From positions 3,345 through 67,344 of the forward strand of contig JAKBCE010000022.1 in the NCBI GenBank assembly GCA_021808195.1: a stretch of DNA of 64,000 nucleotides, read 5' to 3'. The position numbers and the translations under genes are program-made. Source of the DNA: Pseudomonadota bacterium (GTDB lineage Bacteria; Pseudomonadota; Gammaproteobacteria; Steroidobacterales; Steroidobacteraceae). Positions 8,572 through 16,705 of the stretch are shown here, piece after piece. Under the pieces are notes generated by a model that saw only the letters and a list, made by a program, of their open reading frames with translations, searched no databases and was not told the origin of the DNA. Position 1 is the first letter of the stretch. Each line of letters begins with the position of its first letter.

Positions 8572-9660
8572 ATGACCATGCCGTCGTCCGCCCTGATCCG
8601 CGCGACCGCCGCCGCCGGCGCGCACATGGCCGACCGCCATACCCCTCTCATTCTCAACGAATGGTATGTCGCCGCATTCGCCTCCGAGCTCGGCCACCAT
8701 CTCATCAGGCGCAAGCTCCTCGGACGCAACGTCGTGCTCTATCGCACGCGGGACGGCAAGCCAGTTGCGCTCGATGATCGATGCGCGCATCGATCCTTTC
8801 CACTGTCTTCGGGCAAGCTCGAAGGCGACACGCTCGTGTGCGGCTATCACGGGTTTCGCTACGACGCGGCGGGTGACTGCATAGAGATTCCATCACAACC
8901 AAAGTGCCCCCGAGGTATCGGTGTACGTAGCTACCCGCTCATCGAGCGCGGTTCCCTGCTGTGGATCTGGATGGGCGATGCTTCACTTGCAGACGAAGCC
9001 CGCATCCCGTCCCTGCCTTGGCTGTCCTCGACCGCTTGGGCGTGTTCGCAAGGCTATTTCGCGCTGCCAGCCAGCTACGTCAGCCTGCACGAGAACCTTA
9101 TGGATCTGACGCATTTGAGCTTTCTGCACGCGAACTCCTTTGGCACGAGAGATTACGCCCTCGCACCTTATGAGACGACGCTCGAAGAGGGGCACTTCAC
9201 TCTCCTGCGCAGTGTAGTGCCGACGCGCCTGCCACCGGTCTGGGCCGAACCCACCGGGATTCTTGGCGACACCGCCGCCCGCATCGCCCGATCCGAGTTC
9301 CTCTCACCTGGTTTGCACGTGGTGACTGTCGACTTTTTCGACTCAGCGCTGCCGCCGGCGGCACGCAGGAACTTTCAGATCCGCACGGCGCACATCCCGA
9401 CCCCCGAGACGCAGAATTCCACCCACTACTTCATCGTGCATGGCCGTGACTTCGCGCTTGAACGCCCTCAGGTCACGCAATTCATGCATGAGCAGCTCTT
9501 CAGAGCCTTTCAGGAAGACGTGAACGGCTTGGCGGCGATCGAGCGCACGCTCGCGGATGCCGGCGAGGAGATTTTCGAGATCTCCGTGGCAAGCGATGCT
9601 GCCGCCGTCGCGATGCGCAAGTACCTCAAGCAGCGCGCGAACGAGGAGCAAATGCGCTGA
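8572..9660 (+). CDS. Rieske non-heme iron oxygenase, vanillate O-demethylase (VanA)-like
   Basis: A 362-residue oxygenase alpha subunit. The Rieske cluster ligands are C71-x-H73 (CAHRSFPL) and C90-x2-H93 (CGYHGFRYD). The mononuclear iron site lies in ENLMDLTHLSFLH. The N-terminal NEWYVAAFASEL and overall length are typical of VanA and related aryl-ether demethylases. The reaction would be oxidative O-demethylation of a methoxylated aromatic acid such as vanillate, the product expected from the LigW-like step. No reductase partner (VanB) is in the window, so electrons must come from elsewhere. It follows the MarR gene with a TTAACATCATAA element between them. Confidence 0.78.
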   Translation: MTMPSSALIRATAAAGAHMADRHTPLILNEWYVAAFASELGHHLIRRKLLGRNVVLYRTRDGKPVALDDRCAHRSFPLSSGKLEGDTLVCGYHGFRYDAAGDCIEIPSQPKCPRGIGVRSYPLIERGSLLWIWMGDASLADEARIPSLPWLSSTAWACSQGYFALPASYVSLHENLMDLTHLSFLHANSFGTRDYALAPYETTLEEGHFTLLRSVVPTRLPPVWAEPTGILGDTAARIARSEFLSPGLHVVTVDFFDSALPPAARRNFQIRTAHIPTPETQNSTHYFIVHGRDFALERPQVTQFMHEQLFRAFQEDVNGLAAIERTLADAGEEIFEISVASDAAAVAMRKYLKQRANEEQMR

Positions 9661-9825
9661 GGAGACACACGAACCAGCGCCCGCTCTGTGACTTAACCGC
9701 CGCCGCCGTATCATCCCCGAGCGCAGAGCACGGGTGGCGACACATCGCCGATCGCAGCTGCACGGCGCCGGAGTCTGTAGAATCCCCGTCAACCCAATCC
9801 GCAGGTCCATATCTCCCAATTGAGC

Positions 9826-11817
9826 ATGCAGCCTGATCAGCCCCCCCCCTTCCCAAACGACTGCCGGCTGCAACGACTGAATTCACGCCTCGCACGCCTT
9901 GAGGCTGCAGCCGCCGTGAAACGCCTGCAGCGGGCCTTCGGCTATTACCTCGACCAGGGCTTATGGGACGAGGTAGCCGATCTATTCACCGCGGACGCCT
10001 CGCTTGAAGTAGCGCTGGATGGAGTATTCACAGGCCGCGATCGGATTCGACGCTTCTTTTACGAATTGGGCCAAGGCCGCCGGGGACTCTCCTACGGCGA
10101 GCTACATGAGTGCCTGCAAGTACAGCCGGTCGTGCACATCACTGCTGATGGGGCGTGCGCCAAGGGACGATGGCGCGCTCTGATCCTCTGCGGTCGTCAG
10201 GGCGAACGCGCCTCCTGGGCGGAAGGCCCTTACGAAAATGAGTACCGGTGCGACCAGGGCATCTGGAAAATCAGCCGTCTGCACTGGTATCAGACCTTCC
10301 AAGTGCCGTACGAAGGTGGCTGGGCGGGCAACATCGATGCCACCGGCGGAACGCGGGTGTCAGGCACTCTACGGCCCGATGCCGAGCCGACTGAGCGCTA
10401 CGATGTATGGCCGGGAGTCTATACACCGGCCTTCCATTACACTTCCGCAGGCGCGTGGGGCAACGATGAAATCGATCCTGCCGCGGATGAGCCCGCGCTC
10501 GCTGCATTGGAGCGAAGGACCCTCCGACTCGAGGACGCAGCTGCGATCGAGAACCTGATCGGTGCCTACGGCTACTTCCTTGACAAGCAGCAATGGGATC
10601 GCTTGGTGGAGCTGTTCGCCGCGGACGGCAGCATGGAAGTGTCCCTGCGCGGCGTCTATGTCGGCAGACGAAGCATCCGGCGTGCACTTGAACTGTTCGG
10701 ACCCCAGGGCATCCAACCGGGCTACCTACACAATCATCTGCAACTTCAGCCGGTCATCCACATTGCCGCGGACGGCAGGCGCGCCTGGGCGCGCAGCCGC
10801 GCCCTCAGCCAGCTGGGCACCTATCAGGGTACGGCACTTTGGCACGGCGGCATTTACGAATGCGAGTTCGTGAAGGTCGCGGGCGTGTGGAAGTACAAGC
10901 ACGACCACATCTACACGACGTACTTTGCCGACTACGAGCGCGGCTGGGCGCACGGGGCCCGAGCGGCGCCGAAGCCGAGTGACGCGATTCCACCCGACCT
11001 GCCCCCAACCGAGCAGTACGACGTATTTCCGGGCCGTTACGTGCCCCCATTTCACTATCCGCATCCGGTCACCGGCATGCGCATCTCTGCGGTGACCGGC
11101 CATGCACCGGCGCAAGAGACGGCATTGGCGGCGCTCGGAACCCACTCACCCGCTGCGACGATCCGCACGACTACCAAGCAGACGGTGCACGCCGTCGCTG
11201 CACTCCAGCGCCTGGAGGACGTGCACTCGATCGAGATCCTACAAAGAACTTACGGCTATCTCATCGACAAGGGGCTGTGCGCGGAGGCGACCGAGCTCTT
11301 CAGCGCGAACGGCACAATCGAGATTGCCGGTCTGGGCAGATTCGTAGGCCGAGAACGCATTCTCGAGTACCTGACCGGACATTGCTCCCAAGGGGGCGCT
11401 CCGGGCGGTCTTTTCGAATTCATGCAGCTCCAGTCCATCATCACGGTGGCCGATGACGGCAGTACGGCCTCGGGCCGATGGCGTTGGTTCTTGCAATCGG
11501 CTCGATACGGCGAAAAGGCAAGTTGGGGCTTGGGAATCCTCGAGAACGAATACGTGAAGGCAGATGGCGTGTGGCGGATCTGGCGCATCGAGGCGCATCC
11601 ACGTCTGTCGGCTTCCTATGCCGGCGGCTGGCTGCAACCGGCAATCGATGATCCTGCGACGCCGACGGCGCCCGCGCCTGATCTGACGCCTGCCCATCCC
11701 GCCAGCCCATACCCGCAACCGTTCAGCCCGCCGTGCCGCTTCGTCCATCCGGTAACTGGCCAGCTCCCGGCAGGATCGACATCAGCTTCCAATCAGCCGC
11801 GAACACCCCGGTCATAG
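9826..11817 (+). CDS. Three tandem SnoaL/NTF2-like domains in one protein
   Basis: A 663-residue protein built from three homologous domains at roughly residues 15-190, 225-390 and 460-620. Each opens with a tyrosine-rich helix (FGYYLDQGLWDEVADLF; YGYFLDKQQWDRLVELF; YGYLIDKGLCAEATELF) and continues with E-V-GVFxGRxxIRRF-type and LQPVxHIxADG strands. This is the SnoaL-like NTF2 fold. No signal peptide is seen. NTF2-fold lyases (LdpA and related gamma-formaldehyde lyases) turn lignin dimers into lignostilbenes, so proximity to lsd suggests such a role. ATG 9826 is chosen; a C9 run at 9841-9849 just after the start encodes PPP. A triple fusion is unusual. Enzymatic function is inference. Confidence 0.7.
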   Translation: MQPDQPPPFPNDCRLQRLNSRLARLEAAAAVKRLQRAFGYYLDQGLWDEVADLFTADASLEVALDGVFTGRDRIRRFFYELGQGRRGLSYGELHECLQVQPVVHITADGACAKGRWRALILCGRQGERASWAEGPYENEYRCDQGIWKISRLHWYQTFQVPYEGGWAGNIDATGGTRVSGTLRPDAEPTERYDVWPGVYTPAFHYTSAGAWGNDEIDPAADEPALAALERRTLRLEDAAAIENLIGAYGYFLDKQQWDRLVELFAADGSMEVSLRGVYVGRRSIRRALELFGPQGIQPGYLHNHLQLQPVIHIAADGRRAWARSRALSQLGTYQGTALWHGGIYECEFVKVAGVWKYKHDHIYTTYFADYERGWAHGARAAPKPSDAIPPDLPPTEQYDVFPGRYVPPFHYPHPVTGMRISAVTGHAPAQETALAALGTHSPAATIRTTTKQTVHAVAALQRLEDVHSIEILQRTYGYLIDKGLCAEATELFSANGTIEIAGLGRFVGRERILEYLTGHCSQGGAPGGLFEFMQLQSIITVADDGSTASGRWRWFLQSARYGEKASWGLGILENEYVKADGVWRIWRIEAHPRLSASYAGGWLQPAIDDPATPTAPAPDLTPAHPASPYPQPFSPPCRFVHPVTGQLPAGSTSASNQPRTPRS

Positions 11818-13176
11818 AGCTGGCGAAATGGCCTGCCTGCTCACGCGCACGCCCAACCAAAGAACCGCCGCCGATGCGCACACTGCCGGAATCATCGCCC
11901 ACAGGAACGTCGCCTGAGCCGACCAACCGAGGGCAATGATCCAACCCGCGGCAAGCGGTCCCACGATCGAGGCGACGCGACCGGCACCGAGGGCCCACGC
12001 GAGGGCCGTCGAGCGAATATAGGCCGGATGGCGATAGGCGATGAGAGCATTGGCGCCAGTCTGGCCGCCGACGATACAAAATCCCGCGGCCGCGGCGCAG
12101 AGTCCCATCAGCCAACGATCGCCAGAGACCAGTGCCAACGCGGCGATGAACACTGCTGCGGCACCATAGTTGACCGCCATCATGCGCTCGATGGAAAACC
12201 GCTCGAGGAGCCACCCCATGGCGAGCGTACCGCCGAGCCCGCCCAGATTCAGGGCAACGCCGGTGAGCACGCTTGCCTCCTCAGATAGCCCACTGGCGCG
12301 CGCGATGCTGGGCAACCAGCTCACGAAAACATAGATCTCGAAATTGTTCATGAAGACGATGACCCACAGTAGGATCGTCGCCGCGGCCCGGCCATGACTG
12401 AACAAGTGCTTGACCGTAAAACCGGTGCCCTGCTCCTCGTGCAGAACGAAATGCGCTTCGGGTCCAAAGGTCGGAGCAGAGCCGATGCGAGCAAAAAATG
12501 CACGAATTTGCGCGTCACGGCCACCGGCAATAGCCAACAGATAGGGAGACTCGGTCAGGCCCCAAGCGAGCAGCGGCGCCAGCGCGAGCGGGGCGAGCCC
12601 TCCCACCCAGAACACGCTCGTCCAACCGTAGTGTGGCAGGAGACGGGCAACCACAACTCCAGAGGCCGCCGCCCCGAGCGTAATGCCGCAAAACACGATC
12701 ACCAGTAACATCGATCGACGCGCGAGCGGACTGACTTCCGTGGTGAGCGCGACCGCATTTGGCAGTGCGGCTCCGAGCCCGAAACCGGTGATTAGGCGGA
12801 TGAAGAATAGAAATTCCAGCGAATGCGCCTGTGTCGTGATGAGCGCGCCGATGCCGAATTCAACCAGCCCAACGACGAGCACGGGTTTGCGCCCGACCCT
12901 ATCCGCGAGCGGACCGGCGATGAGCGCCCCGAAGAGCTGTCCCAGAAAGGCGCTGGCGAACACCGGCCCAAGCACTCCGGGGGACAAGTGCCAGATTCGG
13001 GAAAGACTTGGCGCAACGAATCCGAGGGAAATGGAATCGAACGAATCGAGAAAGAGAACGACGGCACAAAGAATTGCCACCCGAATCTGTAACGCACCAA
13101 GCGGCAGCTCGTTGATGGCCGCCGCGAGATCGACGTCCTTCCTCCCGCCCTGCGTCTCGCCTCGCACCACGCTCAT
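11812..13176 (-). CDS. MFS transporter, aromatic acid:H+ symporter (AAHS)-like
   Basis: A 454-residue major-facilitator protein with 12 hydrophobic segments. The first helix carries DSFDSISLGFVAPSL, matching the charged helix-1 motif of PcaK/BenK-type AAHS carriers. The loop between helices 2 and 3 has the GPLADRVGRKPVL signature, and RLITGFGLGAALPNA follows. It would import an aromatic acid across the inner membrane with protons. The ATG overlaps the stop of the upstream MarR gene (ATGA at 13173-13176), so it is cotranscribed with MarR and the TonB receptor. Its 3' end overlaps the convergent SnoaL gene by 6 bp. Substrate is probably a lignin-derived aromatic acid. Confidence 0.8.
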   Translation of the reverse strand: MSVVRGETQGGRKDVDLAAAINELPLGALQIRVAILCAVVLFLDSFDSISLGFVAPSLSRIWHLSPGVLGPVFASAFLGQLFGALIAGPLADRVGRKPVLVVGLVEFGIGALITTQAHSLEFLFFIRLITGFGLGAALPNAVALTTEVSPLARRSMLLVIVFCGITLGAAASGVVVARLLPHYGWTSVFWVGGLAPLALAPLLAWGLTESPYLLAIAGGRDAQIRAFFARIGSAPTFGPEAHFVLHEEQGTGFTVKHLFSHGRAAATILLWVIVFMNNFEIYVFVSWLPSIARASGLSEEASVLTGVALNLGGLGGTLAMGWLLERFSIERMMAVNYGAAAVFIAALALVSGDRWLMGLCAAAAGFCIVGGQTGANALIAYRHPAYIRSTALAWALGAGRVASIVGPLAAGWIIALGWSAQATFLWAMIPAVCASAAVLWLGVRVSRQAISPAL

Positions 13177-13724
13177 CTGGATTCCGAACGATGATTGCCA
13201 AGCCTACGGAGCGTCTTGATGAGCCGCGCCATCTCACTCCTGCCCAGAATCCCCTCAAGGAACTGCAGGTGCTCCCTATGCAACCTGCGGGCACTCTTGA
13301 GCAATTCCTCACCCTCAGGTGTCAGACAAAGCGAGTGCACCCGACCGGACTCCTCACCGTCTGCCCGCTTCAACAGTCCACGCCGCTTCAGGCGTGCGAG
13401 CAGCACACTCAGATTGGAGCGCTTCATGGGAAGCGACTCCGCGATCCGCGTCGCGTTGATGCCTGGATTCGCTTGCAGGACTGACATGACGGTGAATTCC
13501 GGCGGCCCCAGCCCCAACGGCCGCATCCGCCGCCCGACGTCCTCGAGGACCATCGTCTGCGCCCGCCGCAGGTGATAGCCGACGGCGCCCTCCACTACGT
13601 TCAAATCAACCTCCCATTGCCCATCGGTTTCTCCTGGCTGGTCCGACGGCGGCCGGGCCCCTGCCCGGCGCGCCCCCTGCTCAGACCCCCGCTGCCGTCT
13701 CGATCTCATTGGCAGACGCCTCAC
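13173..13724 (-). CDS. MarR-family transcriptional regulator of the uptake operon
   Basis: A 183-residue winged-helix protein. After a basic, proline-rich N-terminal extension of about 35 residues come LGLGPPEFTVMSVLQANPGINATRIAESL, the recognition helix KRSNLSVLLARLKRRGLL and the wing EESGRVHSLCLTPEG. It is the middle gene of a tightly overlapping operon: its start overlaps the TonB receptor stop (ATGA) and its stop overlaps the transporter start. It probably senses the imported aromatic and acts on the half-sites at 16654-16674 upstream of the receptor. Whether the true start is 13724 or a downstream ATG (13709) is uncertain. Confidence 0.82.
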   Translation of the reverse strand: MRRLPMRSRRQRGSEQGARRAGARPPSDQPGETDGQWEVDLNVVEGAVGYHLRRAQTMVLEDVGRRMRPLGLGPPEFTVMSVLQANPGINATRIAESLPMKRSNLSVLLARLKRRGLLKRADGEESGRVHSLCLTPEGEELLKSARRLHREHLQFLEGILGRSEMARLIKTLRRLGNHRSESR

Positions 13725-16606
13725 ATCCGCAGCCTGAGTCCGACCGTGAAGGCCCGGCCGATCGCATCGAAGAGGATGCTGTTCGTCGACGAAGCGGCAC
13801 CTGGATCGACTGGCGGATTGACGTTGAACAGATTGTTAATCACCCCGTAGACCTCAAGCTGTTGTCCACCGGACAAGGACAGTTCATGCGAAATTGAGAG
13901 ATTCGTATAAAAGCGTCCAGGGACCCAATTGTTGTTAATACTGTTTGACAAATAGGGACTGTACCCCGGTTGGCCCGGACCGATGTACAAGGGACTGAAC
14001 TTGCCCCCGCCGACGTATCGGTTCTGCATCGTGACTGACCACGGTCGGTAATGCCATGTCAACCAGCTGGAGGCCTGAACGTGCGGCACGCCACCGACGC
14101 CATCGACACCGGCCTCGTTGACCACCGTCTTGCCACCGTTTGACGTCGTCGACAGCTCATCAGCGTAGGTCGCGAGCGCGCGGAAGTCCACGGCGCCCAG
14201 TCCACGCGGCAACTCATGAGTATAATCCGCCTCGAAATCCACACCACGCGCACGCATCACGTTGAGATTCTGATACGTATCGGTGATGGAGGCGACTCTG
14301 CCGGCCGAATCGCGGGTAATGAAGGCACAATCGGCCGCATCTCCCGCCTCACAGTTATTGAGAATGGTCTGGGCTCCCTGCTGCGATATGACGTTCCTCA
14401 CGGTGATGTCGTAGAAGTCCGCCGTCAGGCTCAACCCCTGGAGAGGACCGCCGGGAACGAAGACCACTCCCGCCGTATCGGTCACTCCCACCTCCGGGAC
14501 CAGATTGGGATTGCCACCACTGTAGTAATGGGGCAGTGTCTCAACTCCGGTCTTCTGATCGATGACGGAGGTAAACCCGGCATTAACCGGGGAGAACAGC
14601 TCGAAGGTGTTCGGCGCTCGAATATCCCGCGATCGAGTTGCGCGGAAGCGGAACATCGAGTCGGGTTCGTAGACCAGCCCCACCTTCCAGGTGGTTACCG
14701 CGCCACTCAGCGAGTAATGGGTCTCCCGAGCTGCCCCGTTGAGCGTAAGGGATTTCACCAACGGCACATTCTTAAGCAGCGGCACCATGGTCTCCACATA
14801 GCCCTCGGCGACACGAACCTCACCGCTGATGTTCTGGCCATTGAATACGTAAAAGCCGTTTTGGGCGGAGATCGGATCAGTGGTGCCGTCGAGACGATCA
14901 ATGCGGTAGACCACGCCGGCGGCGAACGGCACTGGCCCGGCCCAGAGATTGAGCGGATTTCCCTGCACGTCCGCCGCAAGAACATGCTCCACATTAGTAT
15001 TGAGCTGCTCGGACGTACCGGTCACGTACTGCTTGGCAGCTTGGGTGAAGTTATTCTCGCCTATGAGGTCGAGAGGCTGACAGCCATTTCCAGGATTCGT
15101 CAACGTCGAAGCACAGACAATCTGGCCATTCGGTCCCGTGACGGCGTCGACCGCCAGCGCGAGGCGGGAGGGGATGATGTCATTGTACTGGTACTGGTTG
15201 TACTGATTATGCCCATACTGGTAATAGGCGTCCCAGGTCCAGGTTCCCCGGAGCGCTCCCTTTGCGCCGACGACCAATCGCGCCGTCGAAGTATCCGATT
15301 CGCCGATGGCATTGCCGAGATCATTACCGGCTCGGCCGAGGGTGATCGAGCTTACTCCGGCGGCGTTCATCCGCGAAACGATCGAGGCAGGTAGGTACGG
15401 GTTGCTCACCGACAGCGAGATCATGCCCGGGAAGGCCCGCAACTGAGCTCCAAGATCGTGCCCGCGATCAGATCCGTAGGAAAACTCTATGAACGGATGA
15501 ATGCTGGTCCCCGTCTTGAAATCGGAGCGGACATAGAAATCATAGCGCCGGTAGCCAGGCACAATCTGAGGCCCGAGAAAGAATGCGTTCTGGCCAGTAC
15601 CATCGCCGCCAGACATGAAGAAGAACCCGGGCAGCGTGCCGTAATGGAACGGCTCTGGCGTGCCGTTCGCGGAGAACTGGGTACCGTTCAGCGGACCGCC
15701 GTCGATCAGTCCGCCCGGCGTCATGGTGGCGGTATGACAATGTGGCAGGATGTTGTTCGCCGGCAGGCCGTTTACTCCCGGGGTCGCGTTGCTCACGTCG
15801 CACCACTCATTCCGGCTCCAGCTGCGGGAGTAATAGTCCCCCATGCCGCTGTTGTGCTCATACTCGAATGCGGCCTCCAGGTGAGCTCGCCCGCCTAGAT
15901 AATCCGTGCCACCTGCAACGGCGACATCGACATCCTGATTGTCTCCCTCTTGGGACATTCCATACTGGACCTGGCTGCGAATCCCCTCGAGATGCTTGTC
16001 GAGGATAATATTCACCACGCCGGCAACGGCATCCGATCCGTACGCAGCCGATGCGCCACCGGTGACGATTTCGGTCCGCTTGATGAGAATGCTGGGTATA
16101 AGGTTCAGATCGACAGTACCGGACGCCGTGCTCGGAACGAAGCGACGTCCGTTGACGAGCACGAGTGTTCGATCCGGGCCGAGCCCGCGCAGATTCACGA
16201 TCTGCGCACCAATGTTCGCCGGGCTCAACGCCTCGGTCTGGGTCGGAGCACCGTCATTGAGAAACGCCGGAAGCTGGCTGAGCGCTTGACCGACGTTCGG
16301 AATGCCCATCTCATGCATCGTCGTCGCACTCAGGACCGTGGTCGGTGTGGGCGACGTCGTTCCAGGCGGCAGCTCGAGATGGCTACCGGTCACGACAATT
16401 TCGGCAAGTTGGGGTGCCTCCGCTCCGGCTGGCGCGGGCGGTCCGCTCCGGCCGCTATTCTTGGCATCAGAATGCCCGCCCGCCAATGCCGGTGCGGAGT
16501 ACGCCACGGGACAGTTCGCACCCGTCAGCAGCAGCCCAGATGCACCCATCGCGAGCCAAACGGCCCGCCCCACCTTCGATGTTCTCCCGATATCCATCTT
16601 CGTCAC
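13721..16606 (-). CDS. TonB-dependent outer-membrane receptor
   Basis: A 961-residue receptor. It has an N-terminal export signal (AVWLAMGASGLLLTGANC), then a plug domain with EIVVTGSHL, VNLRGLGPDRTLVLVNGRR and GGASAAYGSDAVAGVVNII, and a long 22-strand barrel ending in aromatic-alternating strands (AFTVGLRLRM). The plug sequence is of the VNGRR/GSDAVAGVVN type common in large proteobacterial families for plant-derived molecules rather than siderophores. Lignin dimers are too large or hydrophobic for general porins, and TonB receptors import them in Sphingobium, so that role is plausible here. It is the first gene of the receptor-MarR-AAHS operon. The start could be GTG 16606 or ATG 16597. Confidence 0.85.
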   Translation of the reverse strand: MTKMDIGRTSKVGRAVWLAMGASGLLLTGANCPVAYSAPALAGGHSDAKNSGRSGPPAPAGAEAPQLAEIVVTGSHLELPPGTTSPTPTTVLSATTMHEMGIPNVGQALSQLPAFLNDGAPTQTEALSPANIGAQIVNLRGLGPDRTLVLVNGRRFVPSTASGTVDLNLIPSILIKRTEIVTGGASAAYGSDAVAGVVNIILDKHLEGIRSQVQYGMSQEGDNQDVDVAVAGGTDYLGGRAHLEAAFEYEHNSGMGDYYSRSWSRNEWCDVSNATPGVNGLPANNILPHCHTATMTPGGLIDGGPLNGTQFSANGTPEPFHYGTLPGFFFMSGGDGTGQNAFFLGPQIVPGYRRYDFYVRSDFKTGTSIHPFIEFSYGSDRGHDLGAQLRAFPGMISLSVSNPYLPASIVSRMNAAGVSSITLGRAGNDLGNAIGESDTSTARLVVGAKGALRGTWTWDAYYQYGHNQYNQYQYNDIIPSRLALAVDAVTGPNGQIVCASTLTNPGNGCQPLDLIGENNFTQAAKQYVTGTSEQLNTNVEHVLAADVQGNPLNLWAGPVPFAAGVVYRIDRLDGTTDPISAQNGFYVFNGQNISGEVRVAEGYVETMVPLLKNVPLVKSLTLNGAARETHYSLSGAVTTWKVGLVYEPDSMFRFRATRSRDIRAPNTFELFSPVNAGFTSVIDQKTGVETLPHYYSGGNPNLVPEVGVTDTAGVVFVPGGPLQGLSLTADFYDITVRNVISQQGAQTILNNCEAGDAADCAFITRDSAGRVASITDTYQNLNVMRARGVDFEADYTHELPRGLGAVDFRALATYADELSTTSNGGKTVVNEAGVDGVGGVPHVQASSWLTWHYRPWSVTMQNRYVGGGKFSPLYIGPGQPGYSPYLSNSINNNWVPGRFYTNLSISHELSLSGGQQLEVYGVINNLFNVNPPVDPGAASSTNSILFDAIGRAFTVGLRLRM

Positions 16607-16653
16607 AACGCCCCCTCGTATTGCGAACTACAGACGGCTTCAATTTATCTTGC

Positions 16654-16674
16654 ATAACTGTTATTGTCCATAAC
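16654..16674. promoter_or_regulatory. Three ATAAC half-sites between the TonB receptor and feruloyl esterase
   Basis: ATAAC-T-GTTAT-TGTCC-ATAAC gives two overlapping perfect inverted repeats (11 bp and 15 bp) in the 99-bp divergent region between the receptor and the esterase. The GTTA/TAAC half-site also occurs in the 3144-3163 operator. It is a candidate MarR operator able to regulate both directions. Confidence 0.45.
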
Positions 16675-16705
16675 AACTTGCAGCGACGGTGTAGAGGGGT
16701 ACCGC

